From: Stentor roeselii
Taxonomy: Eukaryota; Ciliophora; Heterotrichea; Heterotrichida; Stentoridae
Length of the DNA stretch: 64,000 nt
NCBI GenBank assembly: GCA_006503475.1
Contig: RSEH01000037.1
Coordinates: forward strand, 62,001-126,000
Direction: 5' to 3'
Shown: piece by piece, positions 9,801 through 19,834 of the stretch
Layout: every line of letters begins with the position of its first letter
Numbering within the stretch: the first letter of the stretch is position 1
Notes under the pieces: generated by a model
What the model was told of the DNA's origin: nothing
Databases searched by the model: none
Seen by the model: the letters and a program-made list of their open reading frames with translations, nothing else
Position numbers and translations under genes: made by a program

Positions 9801-12005
9801 ATAAACGGTCTTTGCACCTGCCTGAACGGTTACTTCAAACTCGGTTCATCCTGCGAAGCCTGTTCAAACGAGTGCGAAACATGTTCATCTCTAGAAAAAT
9901 GTTTAACCTGCACCTCAAAAAATGCAAAGCCAGACAATTCCTCAAAATGTTCCTGCACATCCGGTTTTTTCAACACCTCATTGCTAATCTCAGAACTTTC
10001 CTGCATACCCTGTCCTTCCGAGTGCTTAGAATGCGAATCATCATCTTTCTGTAAAATTTGCAAATCAAAAAACGCTTTATTAAGCAACTCAGGGGAATGT
10101 GTTTGTGGTGAAGGTTTTTTTAACACTTCAAGTTTGTCTTCAGAAGACTCATGTAAAAAATGTAATTTTTCTTGTAAGACTTGCAGTGATTTGAAGACTT
10201 GCACTGAATGTTTTGGGAAAAATACAGTCTTGATTGATGGAAAGTGTCGATGTAAGGAAAAGTTTTACTTGAATGATAGTCAATTGGATTGCTTGCCTTG
10301 TCCGGGCAGCACGATTGAAGGGAAATGTAAAGCTTTTTGTCCTGAGGGGGAAGGGTGGGTCAGAGGCGCTTGTGTCAGATGTCCGGACCTCTGCATTGAA
10401 TGTGATTCAAAGAGTAACTGCTTGAAATGCGTTGAAAACTCTAGTTTGCAGAATGGGTCTTGCTTTTGTTTTAAGGGTTTTCAAAGTTCTGATGGAATAT
10501 GTGATCCTGCTTATTTTTACTTTTCTTTCACTGAGGTTAAAAAAAAAATACTGAAAATTCGATTTACTGATGAACCGCTTGAGTCACTTAGTCAGAAGGA
10601 CTTTAGTTTAAATGTTGATGGGACTTCGACTCGGTTTGAACTTAAGCAAATTAGCAAAATGGTTTATTTTGTTTTACTTGATCAGAATTTGGAACTTAAT
10701 GAAACTAATGATCTTGTTATTTTTATTAATAAGTCCCCGTTGATTAGTACGGAAAATTCTCAATTGCATAAATACTCTGCGAGTTTGATTATACAAAATA
10801 ATAAAGTTACTGAAGAGGATGTGTCTTCAGTTTCACAGGGTTTAGCAAGTTTTGCTATGGGAAGTGCGGCAACAGCTAACCCTGGTTCATGTTGGATGCT
10901 GATTAACACCTTGCAGATGATTTCGTATCTTCCATTTAATTCTGTTCCATATACAGAAAATTTACAGGATTTTTCATCATCACTGAGCAATTACAACATA
11001 CTTCCAAACATCTTGTCCATGACTCTTGACCATGAAAGCACTTCTGATCCATACCAACCAGCTAAATACTGTAACTTCAAATCATCAGTATTTTGGGTGA
11101 ATTTCGGCACATTTTTCACAGTCTTTGTAATATGTCTAGGAATTCTTCCATTTTTATACTTGGGTCTACATCTGAACCTAACAAAACGAATCAGTTTTAA
11201 CCTGATCCAACAGTACAAATTCTCATTTTTCATCAGATTTTGGCTAGTAGCTTACATTCCAGTAGGCATTTATTCATTTATCCAGTTAAACTCTGTAATA
11301 TTTACCTAGGAAATCAAAAACCCTATTTCAGGATACGTGAATTTTGTGTCAGCAGGTTTTTTTTTGGTACTCTTTATTCAGGCAGCAGTAATTTTTACCC
11401 CTTTCGGCCTATCATTTTTCTTATATCGAAAGAAAAATCTTCTTCAAAACAAAGATTTCAGATTAAAATTCAGTAGTCTTTTCGAAGAACTAAAAGAAGA
11501 CCCAGACCTTGCAAGTTTGATGTACTACCCAATAATAACACTGCGAAAGTTGTTATTTATAACAATCCAATGCGTCCTCTGGAAGAGTCCAGGAAGTCAA
11601 TCCGCATTAAACTCATTCTTGACTTTAACCCATGCAGGTTATTTGATTTACTTCAGACCATTAAAAAGTTTTCTTCCTTTACTTTCAGAGTTACTCGGTC
11701 AAGTTTGTGTTTTCATCTGCATAATTTCTACAACATTTTTATACGACGATAAAAACCTTTTTTCAGTTAAAGACATAGAAGACAGTTTCAAGTACACAGT
11801 CTTCGTCACCATCTCTTTACAGACAGGACTTTGTTTTTACTACTCATTTAAATTTTTCCTAAACCTCTGGAAAAAATACCGAAGTCAAAGTCAAGCCTTG
11901 AAACAATCCTCAACAATTTCTTCTCAAAGAGAACCAGAACTCACCATCATTCACGGAAGGTCAAGTTCAAGAGGCTTAATCATCGAAAAAGATGAAAACC
12001 TTTAA
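6882..12005 (+). CDS. Cysteine-rich (furin/EGF-like) multi-pass membrane receptor, three exons
   Basis: Exons 6882-7299, 7315-11294 and 11310-12005 give 1697 residues. Removing 15-nt introns at 7300-7314 and 11295-11309 restores one frame exactly. The protein opens with a signal peptide (MVALVLTLIRLAVAS), then a LamG/concanavalin-like region of about 200 residues that intron 1 splits, then roughly 20 repeats of about 45-50 residues with C-x-x-C, C-x-C-K-x-G-Y/F-F and S-x-C-x-x-C-F-D-x-N-A patterns, as in furin-like/GF-receptor cysteine-rich domains. About six hydrophobic segments follow, and a short Ser/Arg-rich tail. This design, a long extracellular Cys-rich stalk on a multi-pass anchor, is common in ciliates; ligand and function are unknown. 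The + strand turns A/C-rich near 9650-10060, then G/T-rich, then A/C-rich again. Confidence 0.88.
7300..7314 (+). other. 15-nt intron 1 of the cysteine-rich receptor
   Basis: GTAAGAGATAATAAG, phase 1. It carries an in-frame TAA if retained. Removal joins GATGTGG to GAACTTGG and continues the LamG-like domain. Confidence 0.92.
11295..11309 (+). other. 15-nt intron 2 of the cysteine-rich receptor
   Basis: GTAATATTTACCTAG, phase 0, with TAG as the last in-frame codon if retained. Removal joins the second and third hydrophobic segments in frame. Confidence 0.92.
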
Positions 12006-12045
12006 ACCTAACCATTCAATTAAATTCACCTAAACAATAAACAAA

Positions 12046-13029
12046 ATGGGAAACTGTCAATGCTGGCATGCAAATTTGAACGAGCCGACGCTAGGAACAC
12101 GAATTCCTTTACCTGACGAGTTGAACGTCTCAGCCCTTCCTCCTCGTCTTGCAAAGCTGGCGGAAAAGGCGATTTCAAACACAACATGCGACATAAAAAC
12201 GATAGACCTGTCAAATCGCGAGCTGGGCGAGGAAGGTGCTATGAACTTTCACAACATTCTTCAATATTACACCCACATCCAGGCTTTACTCCTTCCTGGA
12301 ACTCGATTATCAGCTGACCATCTTAACACGTTTTCTGAAAACCTGATCGAATGCTCTAAGTTGCTGGAACTTGACTTGAGTCATAACCTTTTAGGTCCTA
12401 AAGGAGCAGAAAAACTGGCTTCTATCCTTCCAAGGTTCATGAAATTAGAAATTCTTAAGTTACAGGAAGTTTCACTTGAAAGTGCTGGAATGATTTATCT
12501 TAGTGAAGGACTTACTAGTTTGAAGAATTTGAAAGAGTTGAATGTTTCGGAAAATAAAATTGGAGACTCTGGAATCAAGATCCTTGCAAGTGTCGTTGGA
12601 GCTTTTCCGAAGTTGAAGGCTTTTGATATTCATCATAATGAAATTTCAATTGCTGGATGTGTTTTTATTGGAAATTGTCTTAAGGTGTTAAATGAGTTGG
12701 AGGTGTTTAAGGTTGGAAGCAACTTTTTAATGAAGGATGGAGGGAATACGGTGGTTACTCAACTTCCGGCTACTCTTAAACAGTTGTGGATGGAGTCTAC
12801 TGGACTTGAAGACTCGCATATTATTCTATTTGCACCGATTATGTCAAGTTTTGTTGGATTAGAAGTTTTGATACTTGATCAGAATCTTATTGGTCCGAAG
12901 GGAGCTGAAGTGCTGACTACTTGTTTACCTAAGTTGAGGCTTAAGACTTTAAGTTTGGTTGGATGTGATGTGAGTCTTTATCGAAAGGCTTTGAGTGTCG
13001 CGAGTGAAGGTACTGAAGTTTTAATATGA
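12046..13029 (+). CDS. N-acylated leucine-rich-repeat protein (RNI/RanGAP type)
   Basis: 327 residues starting MGNCQCWHAN, a strong signature for N-myristoylation of Gly2 with palmitoylation of Cys4 and Cys6, so membrane attachment is likely. From residue 50 on there are about eight leucine-rich repeats of about 28 residues of the ribonuclease-inhibitor type (for example LLELDLSHNLLGPKGAEKLA and LKELNVSENKIGDSGIKILA). Such repeats bind other proteins; no catalytic domain is visible. It follows the receptor gene in the same direction after 40 bp and ends with TGA. The 5' third is A/C-rich and the 3' half G/T-rich, and the G/T-rich character carries on into the repeats downstream. Confidence 0.85.
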   Translation: MGNCQCWHANLNEPTLGTRIPLPDELNVSALPPRLAKLAEKAISNTTCDIKTIDLSNRELGEEGAMNFHNILQYYTHIQALLLPGTRLSADHLNTFSENLIECSKLLELDLSHNLLGPKGAEKLASILPRFMKLEILKLQEVSLESAGMIYLSEGLTSLKNLKELNVSENKIGDSGIKILASVVGAFPKLKAFDIHHNEISIAGCVFIGNCLKVLNELEVFKVGSNFLMKDGGNTVVTQLPATLKQLWMESTGLEDSHIILFAPIMSSFVGLEVLILDQNLIGPKGAEVLTTCLPKLRLKTLSLVGCDVSLYRKALSVASEGTEVLI

Positions 13030-13059
13030 TCTTCTTTAAGGTATTTATGAATTTATAAG

Positions 13060-13300
13060 GAACTTTTATTGGGATTTCTGAATGATTGGAAATTTTTCAT
13101 AGTTTTTTTATGAATTTTAAGGAATTTTTATTGGGATTTCGTTATGATTGGAAATTTTTCATAGTTTGTTTATGAGTTTTAAGAAATTTTTGTTGGGATT
13201 TCGTAATGATTGGAAATTTTTCATAGTTTGTTTATGAGTTTTAAGGAATTTTTATTGGGATTTCTGAATGATTGGAAATTTTAATAGTTTATATGATTTT
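13060..13300. repeat. 62-bp tandem repeat, four copies, between convergent genes
   Basis: The word GGGATTTC recurs at 13071, 13133, 13195 and 13257, each step exactly 62 bp. Each unit continues with ATGATTGGAAATTTTTCATAG, TTTATGAGTTTTAAG and AATTTTTATT. Copies differ at few positions, so the array is young. It fills the 281 bp between the stops of the leucine-rich-repeat gene and the next minus-strand gene. Its function is unknown; it might carry 3' end signals for both genes. Confidence 0.93.
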
Positions 13301-13310
13301 TAAAATTACT

Positions 13311-14168
13311 TTAAAAAATTGTTGATTTTTTTCTTGTTTCAAGCCGTGCGTTTATCAACTTTCTATCTGCGAAAAATCGATTCGCATCTGCTTTGGCTCG
13401 AGATGCGAGAATAGAAGCTAAGGATAAAGAAGGAAGTTTTGCTTTATTATCTGCGAAATTTGGTTTTAGGTCTTTAGGACTTTCGGATCCTTTGTAAATA
13501 TTTGGGACGCTACTTCGATGGATTGATGGTTTAAGGACTGATGTGTCGTATTTTAAGTCTTCGAAGATTGTTTCGTGAGGATTGATTTTTATGTCTTTCA
13601 GTTTCGGACGAATCGACTTTTTATAAGTGGATGATGGAGAATGAATGAAGTGCTTTCCGAATTTTCTTCTGTTTTCATATAAAAATTCTACTGCCTGTTG
13701 GGATGTAACTTCACCTGGGCCGATTGAGTAGTCTGTGTCAGGCAGGTAATCTTTACTAACTATACTTTGTAAGTTTTTAAACTCTTTTGAGTACTTTTCT
13801 TCCTTTTTCAATTTTAACCTTTCTTCAATCTTTTCAAGGCCTTTTTTATAGTCTTGATTTCTGATTTTCCTTTTCAGTAAATTTTCAAGGTCAATTGAAT
13901 TTTGCCCTTCGATGATTTTTTTCTCGATTACGCTCGATGCTTCATTGACATCTCTTTGTAAATCGTCACATGTCCAAACAAAATCATTCAAATTACTGAA
14001 TTTTTTTATTCCTAACTTGGATGACTGTAGTTCTGAAAATTTAGTTGAAGGAGTTTCTTCAGTCTTTACACAGTTCGGAGAGTAAATCGTTGTCTTTAAA
14101 CGGGTATTCATAAAGTGCCCTTTTTGAAGTGGTTTTAATGTTGATTTTGTCGATGATGATTGTTTCAT
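13311..14168 (-). CDS. Unknown basic protein with central coiled-coil segment
   Basis: 285 residues that I do not recognise. The middle (about residues 75-140) is charged and helical, with KIEERLKLKKEEKYSKEFKN typical of coiled coil. The rest is rich in S, K and P with short motifs such as IGPGEVTSQQAVEFLYENRRKFGKHF. No membrane segment or signal peptide. It is probably a cytoskeletal or nuclear structural protein, but that is only suggested by composition. Divergent from the next gene with a 282-bp A/C-rich spacer. Confidence 0.75.
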   Translation of the reverse strand: MKQSSSTKSTLKPLQKGHFMNTRLKTTIYSPNCVKTEETPSTKFSELQSSKLGIKKFSNLNDFVWTCDDLQRDVNEASSVIEKKIIEGQNSIDLENLLKRKIRNQDYKKGLEKIEERLKLKKEEKYSKEFKNLQSIVSKDYLPDTDYSIGPGEVTSQQAVEFLYENRRKFGKHFIHSPSSTYKKSIRPKLKDIKINPHETIFEDLKYDTSVLKPSIHRSSVPNIYKGSESPKDLKPNFADNKAKLPSLSLASILASRAKADANRFFADRKLINARLETRKKSTIF

Positions 14169-14450
14169 TCTTGAGTATAAAATATTAAAATTATGAAAGT
14201 TAATAAAACTTGTTCATTATTTTCAATAATTTTCCCAAATCAGTAATAAAAAATAATCATGAGAATACTCAAAAGATTGATATCAATGTCTAATATTGAC
14301 TCAAAACCATAAAAACTATCACAAAGAAAAATTATCAACCCAACAACGACACCTAATCAAAATACCTACAAAATCCTACAAAAAAAATCCGAAACACGAT
14401 CAAGAACCCAAAGACAATGATTCCAAAATAAAATAACCTTATTAATCAAA

Positions 14451-15062
14451 ATGATTAAACCCTGCAACAAATCCCTTATCAAGACTCCAGAAATCTCAAC
14501 ACATAACAAGACTCTCTCAATCCAACCAATCAAATTAAAGTCAATAACCCAAGAGCGTCTCCTACTCCGTTCCTTAAAATTAAACAAATCTCTTACTTCC
14601 CCCCTAACGGATCAGAAATTTGAAAAACAACTAATCGAACTAGAAGGACTTCGAAAGCCTGGCAACGACTCGAAATTCGACATGAATAAGTTAAAAAAAG
14701 AAATCACGACAGCGACATCAAAAGCTTTGGAAATCGCTCAAAACTACAGTCTCAGTAAAAACACGCTAAACTTAAGAAGTTCACGAAGACTGGCACATCA
14801 ACAAAAGTTCACCTTTGAAGGGTCTCCTTTATTAACAGAAAGGGCGAGTTGTTCAAGTTACTTCGAATTAGGTTCATTAAAAGTGGAAACTCCTAAAATG
14901 AGTTCGAAAAGAACTCAAAAAAATCAACTTTTAAATAAACAGGAACTGTCTAAAGATTTGGAAGTTTCAGGTCTTTCAAAGGAAAATATTTTTATATCAA
15001 AAGTAAGACAAGCCACGTTGAAGCTGAGGGAAATGCGTAAGAAATTATATCAGTTTATATAA
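14451..15062 (+). CDS. Unknown basic protein
   Basis: 203 residues, basic, S/T/K-rich and without recognised domains. A helical stretch (MNKLKKEITTATSKALEIAQNY) lies in the middle and another (ISKVRQATLKLREMRKKLYQFI) closes the protein. Its TAA stop is only 5 bp from the TAA of the convergent kinesin gene, so 3' signals of each must lie inside the other gene. The length and composition resemble those of the preceding minus-strand protein, but I see no sequence similarity. Confidence 0.68.
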   Translation: MIKPCNKSLIKTPEISTHNKTLSIQPIKLKSITQERLLLRSLKLNKSLTSPLTDQKFEKQLIELEGLRKPGNDSKFDMNKLKKEITTATSKALEIAQNYSLSKNTLNLRSSRRLAHQQKFTFEGSPLLTERASCSSYFELGSLKVETPKMSSKRTQKNQLLNKQELSKDLEVSGLSKENIFISKVRQATLKLREMRKKLYQFI

Positions 15063-15067
15063 GGTTC

Positions 15068-18016
15068 TTAAAATGTTACTAATGCTGAATGAAAATAACC
15101 ACAGGATACCTTTTTTGGCCATTTTCCTGTCGATGTTGTCACGTCGATAGGGGTTGGCTCGTGGTAGTCTTCTTGGGTGAAGTCGCCGAGCTGGTGGTAG
15201 AAGCCGTAGCCCCAGGCGAACATCGTCCCGTCTTCAGTCATCCCGATCATGTGTCTTCCTCCACAGCTGAAATCAATAAATTTATTTCTTTTTATCTGTT
15301 CTGGTTGCAGAATGTCTTTTGTCTTTCCCAGTCCAAGTCTTCCAAAACTTCCCTTTCCAAATGTAAACAAGTCTTTCGTTTTACTTAAAACTGCACTGAA
15401 AGAGTCGCCGCAGCCTATTTTTGAACCAGAGCCATTTGCAAAGACTGGAATTTTAAAGCATTTGTTGTAGTTTAAATAATTCACACCCTGACCTAATTGG
15501 CCATGCTGAGTTGAGCCTGCACTGAAGACCTCTCCAGTTGGTGTTAAAAGGAGAGTGTGAGATGTTCCACAAGAGATCTGCTTTGCTAAGATGTCGATTT
15601 TTAAAGGTTGTGGTTCTTTACGAAATACTTGATGTTTAAGTTGAGTTGGTGACCTGAATAAGCGACCGTCTGGGTTACTTCCCCAGATAAACCCAACATG
15701 ATTACAAGTAACAGCAGCTGAATGACTAAACCCAGCAGAAACCGAAACGACATCTGAGATCCCTTCAACTTGAACAGGCCAAGACCGATCATAAAAATCT
15801 GCAAGTCCAAGTTGTCCTTCTCCATTATACCCCCAAGCAAAGACCACTCCTTTAGCAACACAAAGAGTATGTTGAAATCCACAAGCCACAGCTTCAACAG
15901 GAACATGATTCAAAGGATGAGTGACCGGCTGTATTTCATGCGAATTTTCCGCTTTTCCATTCCCAAGCTGGCCACAAACGCCTCTTCCAACAGTAAACAA
16001 AACGCCTTGACTATTAATAAAAGCAGTATGATAATATCCACAAACCACTTCAACAAATTCCTCTTCAGGATTATGAAAAATAGGAAGCGCGTCATATTTT
16101 TCAAATGCACAACTGCCGTCTTTATTCGCTCCAAACATCAACACATTATTATTCTTCACGATTTCCACCTCAACAGTGCCTTTAGACTCTTCAGGTATTT
16201 TAAAAACCGGAGGAGGGTTGAACTTCAAAGCTTCTGTCGAGGACGTCTCAGGTGACAGGTCAAAAGAAGAGGTCTTGTCTTGACTTTCAGTGACAGGTTC
16301 TTCTACTTTAGAGACATCTTCACAGATAAGTCGAAAAGGTGTCGGCGAGGAGTCGTTTTCTCTTGTCGCGGGCTGTGGCTTTTTTGATGGAGTTACTTGC
16401 ACTTTGCTCCGGTCTCTCGCGGTTGCTGTTGTTACTTTGTGCCCTGGCTTTCTTATTCGGTAGTTGTCGACTTTTAAGTTTGAGTTTCGGGTTGTCAGAG
16501 GCTTTGAAGTCGCTCTTGAAGATGGACGAGGCATGCTTGTCTTTCTTTTGTGATTTGATAGATTTTCGTGGAGTTTTTCGAGGAGGGAGTAGTAACGCTC
16601 GTCGAAACCCGCTAGTTCTATTAGGTAAGAGTTTCTTAGCTTTAAACACTCTTCTTCCCAGATTGGGATTGAGGAACAGTCCACTTTTGATTCGAAAAGC
16701 TGACGCTGGATGTCGAAACCGATTATTCCTTGGCGTTTTAATTCGTTTACTTGTGTCATTAGGTTGTTTTTTAGCTCGATTTGATGTGTGAAGTTCTTTT
16801 GAAGTTCTTTGTACATCTCGACGTAGCTGAGATCAGAGATATTAATATATTTAATCACTTTTTCCTCTTGACATTCAGCTTTACTTGCAAGCTGCATACG
16901 AAGTCTCGCAATTTCCTCATCCTTAGCCGCAAGAGCAGCAGCCATTTGACTTTCAAGTGCTGAGACTTTACTTTTATACGTTACCAAAAGTGCAGCATCA
17001 TCAATAACTTCATTAACCACAGGGCTATTTTTAATACACTTTGCCCTAGAAGCGAACCTAAGAGTACTGAGACTCAAAGGCAAATTATTAATATCAGGAG
17101 CAATCATACAAATAATACTAGTAACCGCATTTCCTCCAAGACTATTACAAAGAATCCTTGTCAACTTACTGTCTCTATACGGCACATGACCCGCAGGGTT
17201 ATCCGCAAGCCGGTTGATGACGTTGGTTAAGATAAATAAACTTTTGTTAATAAAAGAAGTCTCATTCGTATCTCCAACTTCCGACATTCTTTCAGACCCT
17301 GCCAAGTCAACTAAATTAACAACAGAAAACTTTACAGTTCCTTTCATATGCAGATGTTTTTCCTCATCAGCATCAACACCCTGGAATTCTTTACTTTCAA
17401 TAAGCACCCGAAAGACCGAGTGTGATCGAGAAGAGTGCTCATGAATGTTAGTCGCTCGATAACTTCTCTGTTTCTCGCCAAGGTCAAGAACCTTCAAAGC
17501 CTCGAAGACTGAATGACAAGGGACTTGTTTGAGACCTGCGACAAAGTAACCTTCAACAGGGTCTTCTCGGATTTTTAAGTTGATTGAACGAGTGTCGAGT
17601 AGGTCGTTGATGACTTCATTGTAGATTTCTAGGAAAGATACCCAAATTTTAAATTCTGTGTTGTTTATCTTTTGGAGTTTTTCGTAGAGGTAGTTGAGGG
17701 ACTGAGGGATTATCCCGTTTGAAGATCCTATCATTGTGTGAGTCTTTCCTGATGTTGTTTGGCCATATGCGAAGACTGTGCCGTTGTAACCTTCTAAAGC
17801 GTGGTCAAGAATCTCTTTCGTTGTTGATTCGAATACTTCTAATGTATCGCTTGATGGGGAAAAAACCTTGTCAAATGTGAAGGATGACTGGGTTTTTGAT
17901 ATTGGAGCTTTTAGGGATATTGTTGATGATGAGTAGTGGAAGGAGTCTTTGCTTTCTGATGGGAAAAGTGGACGTGGACGGATAAAGACTTTGATTCGGT
18001 TGTCGATTTTTTGCAT
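15068..18016 (-). CDS. Kinesin motor fused to an RCC1 beta-propeller
   Basis: 982 residues. The N-terminal motor (about 5-345) has the P-loop GQTTSGKT, switch I region with HSSRSHSVF, and switch II VDLAGSER, so it should be an active plus-end type, N-terminal kinesin. A helical stalk follows (about 350-500) and then a basic S/T/P-rich linker. From about residue 640 there are seven RCC1-type blades, with typical words FAWGYNGEGQLG, FTFGKGSFGRLGLG and repeated C-G-x-x-H-T/S, enough to close one seven-bladed propeller. RCC1 propellers can act as exchange factors for small GTPases or as binding platforms; here it may couple cargo to the motor. The combination is rare. The gene diverges from the four-TM gene by 145 bp. 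Confidence 0.92.
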   Translation of the reverse strand: MQKIDNRIKVFIRPRPLFPSESKDSFHYSSSTISLKAPISKTQSSFTFDKVFSPSSDTLEVFESTTKEILDHALEGYNGTVFAYGQTTSGKTHTMIGSSNGIIPQSLNYLYEKLQKINNTEFKIWVSFLEIYNEVINDLLDTRSINLKIREDPVEGYFVAGLKQVPCHSVFEALKVLDLGEKQRSYRATNIHEHSSRSHSVFRVLIESKEFQGVDADEEKHLHMKGTVKFSVVNLVDLAGSERMSEVGDTNETSFINKSLFILTNVINRLADNPAGHVPYRDSKLTRILCNSLGGNAVTSIICMIAPDINNLPLSLSTLRFASRAKCIKNSPVVNEVIDDAALLVTYKSKVSALESQMAAALAAKDEEIARLRMQLASKAECQEEKVIKYINISDLSYVEMYKELQKNFTHQIELKNNLMTQVNELKRQGIIGFDIQRQLFESKVDCSSIPIWEEECLKLRNSYLIELAGFDERYYSLLEKLHENLSNHKRKTSMPRPSSRATSKPLTTRNSNLKVDNYRIRKPGHKVTTATARDRSKVQVTPSKKPQPATRENDSSPTPFRLICEDVSKVEEPVTESQDKTSSFDLSPETSSTEALKFNPPPVFKIPEESKGTVEVEIVKNNNVLMFGANKDGSCAFEKYDALPIFHNPEEEFVEVVCGYYHTAFINSQGVLFTVGRGVCGQLGNGKAENSHEIQPVTHPLNHVPVEAVACGFQHTLCVAKGVVFAWGYNGEGQLGLADFYDRSWPVQVEGISDVVSVSAGFSHSAAVTCNHVGFIWGSNPDGRLFRSPTQLKHQVFRKEPQPLKIDILAKQISCGTSHTLLLTPTGEVFSAGSTQHGQLGQGVNYLNYNKCFKIPVFANGSGSKIGCGDSFSAVLSKTKDLFTFGKGSFGRLGLGKTKDILQPEQIKRNKFIDFSCGGRHMIGMTEDGTMFAWGYGFYHQLGDFTQEDYHEPTPIDVTTSTGKWPKKVSCGYFHSALVTF

Positions 18017-18161
18017 TTGAATTGATTATTAAGAAATTTGCATGGGTTTTTTGGATTAGTGGAAAGAAGGTTAGAGTGATAGAAGGATTATATTTTTTAG
18101 TTTTTTTTAATGATTGGGTGTCGTTTAAGGAAATTGAAGTTGAACTCTGAATCAACTATAA

Positions 18162-18740
18162 ATGACTGAAACAACCTTCGAGAAATACATGCGTAAGCTA
18201 AACCAAACTTTATGCAACTGGGGATTAGCAACACCGAAAAAGCCAAAGCCAGGAGTCTTTTACGATAACTCTGCTCCTCTTTGGAGATGTCCTTCGCCGA
18301 TTTTACTTCTAATCACAGGATGTCTTCATCTTCTGATATTTTTTATTATGCTGATTGTTAGTGCGATGATTTTAGACTTCTCGGATAAGTGTAGTCCAGT
18401 CACTGCAAATGTAAGAAACTTGCTAATTTTTTTATTCTTGTTCAATGGAGGCTTCGAGTTTTACATGTCACGAAATCAGATGGGGACAGATAAACAATGG
18501 TGCAGGTATATCACGATCTCTATTTTCACTTTAGGTATTCAGATTTTTCTATCTGTTATTCTTGGATCTGCTATTCATGGGTGTCAAGAAACAGATAAAA
18601 CTTCTTATGATGTTGCTGTTACTTGTGTATTACTTGGATTTATTCTCTCTGGATTTGGATTTTCAGTGATTATTTATATGATTTTTAAATTTTATATACG
18701 AGGGAATCCCTTAGCGTACAACCAGGAGCCTGTTAATTAA
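18162..18740 (+). CDS. Four-TM membrane protein of unknown function
   Basis: 192 residues with four hydrophobic helices at about 47-73, 86-105, 115-140 and 150-180 and short polar ends. Cysteines occur in the loops between TM1-2 and TM3-4. The shape is like tetraspan/MARVEL proteins but no family motif is seen. Both ends are likely in the cytosol because the N-terminus (RKLNQTLCNWG...PKKPK) is basic. The start sits in the TATAAATG motif seen at several genes here. Confidence 0.8.
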   Translation: MTETTFEKYMRKLNQTLCNWGLATPKKPKPGVFYDNSAPLWRCPSPILLLITGCLHLLIFFIMLIVSAMILDFSDKCSPVTANVRNLLIFLFLFNGGFEFYMSRNQMGTDKQWCRYITISIFTLGIQIFLSVILGSAIHGCQETDKTSYDVAVTCVLLGFILSGFGFSVIIYMIFKFYIRGNPLAYNQEPVN

Positions 18741-18950
18741 TCGATTTGAAGTTAGTTAATAAAATCGCTTAATGAATAAAGTTTAACTTTTCAGCTTATT
18801 GAATAAATTGTTATGTTCACAAGTGGTAAATTTTTTCTTCATATACTAATCATTTTTTATGTCATTTGAGTAGATATTATTAAATCTTCTAGATTTAATT
18901 CAGGTATACTTATTTATACACTAAGAATACATTAAATAATCAAATAATTT

Positions 18951-19673
18951 ATGCAAGAATCAGAAGAAATTTTAAATAGTCTTCTCCAAGACCCAGACAA
19001 CAATAAATGTTGTGACTGTCGTTTAGAAAACCCAAGATGGGCAAGTGTTAGTCACGGGATTTTTATTTGTCTTCAATGTGCAGGAATTCATAGAGGTCTT
19101 GGCGTCCAGATTAGTTTTGTTAGAAGTTTAACACTGGATACATGGAACAAGTCTCAGCTATCTTTGATGTCAGAAGGCGGAAATCGCAAATTTCTTGAAT
19201 TCATGGATAACTACGGCTTAGGACATCATTCAATAAAAGACAAATACATTACTACAGCTGCATCTTATTATCGAAAACATTTAAAAGCAACAGCTTATAA
19301 CGAGGTATTCGAAGAAGAAGCTCCAAGGTTCGAAGAAGCAGGAGTCTTTATAACAGCGAAGCCAAATGAAGAGGCAAAAAGAAATGTGTCTCCGAAACCC
19401 GCAGGAATCGGTAAATTCACTGATTACCTGGAAAACTTCAGTAAAAAGGTCAAAGACACAGCAAAGGAAGTAGCAGATAAACCTCAAATCTTGGAAATAA
19501 GAGAAAAAACTCAGGAATTTATAGAAAAAGTAAATATTACGATACAAGATGCAGTACAAAAAACTAAAGAAAGTGAAACTTTTCAATCTGTCAGAGCGAA
19601 ATCATCAAGAGCCTTCACCCAAGTTGAAGATTCAGCGAAAAAGTGGATTGGGAAGTTCAAAGATGCGATGTAA
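18951..19673 (+). CDS. Arf GTPase-activating protein
   Basis: 240 residues. Residues 1-115 form an ArfGAP domain: zinc ligands CCDC and CLQC spaced as C-x2-C-x16-C-x2-C, followed by HRGLGVQISFVRSLTLDTW with the catalytic arginine (within HRGLG). The C-terminal half is charged and amphipathic (FTDYLENFSKKVKDTAKEV, then VRAKSSRAFTQVEDSAKKW), like the curvature-sensing helices of ArfGAP1/Gcs1 that bind Golgi membrane. It should switch off Arf on transport vesicles. The closest group is ArfGAP1 by layout, though it is shorter. Confidence 0.9.
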   Translation: MQESEEILNSLLQDPDNNKCCDCRLENPRWASVSHGIFICLQCAGIHRGLGVQISFVRSLTLDTWNKSQLSLMSEGGNRKFLEFMDNYGLGHHSIKDKYITTAASYYRKHLKATAYNEVFEEEAPRFEEAGVFITAKPNEEAKRNVSPKPAGIGKFTDYLENFSKKVKDTAKEVADKPQILEIREKTQEFIEKVNITIQDAVQKTKESETFQSVRAKSSRAFTQVEDSAKKWIGKFKDAM

Positions 19674-19834
19674 GGCTGAGTTAGAGTAATTTACTAATGA
19701 AGTAACCAGAAAGACTATTTAATAATTAGTAACCTAAAATTTACTAATAAAGCAGCCTTAAAGGATAATTGTATAATTATTTACACCTAAAATTGCCTAA
19801 TGAAGAGACATGACTATGTTATACTTATTTATAC

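Noticed and set aside
12006-12045. Fusion of the cysteine-rich receptor with the leucine-rich-repeat gene by read-through
   Set aside because: A TAA ends the receptor and the following frame begins with a clear acylation start; no intron of the known type joins them.
16339-16791. 150-residue open frame on the + strand inside the kinesin gene
   Set aside because: It is the complement of the basic stalk/linker of the kinesin; Leu/Ser-rich with no domain.
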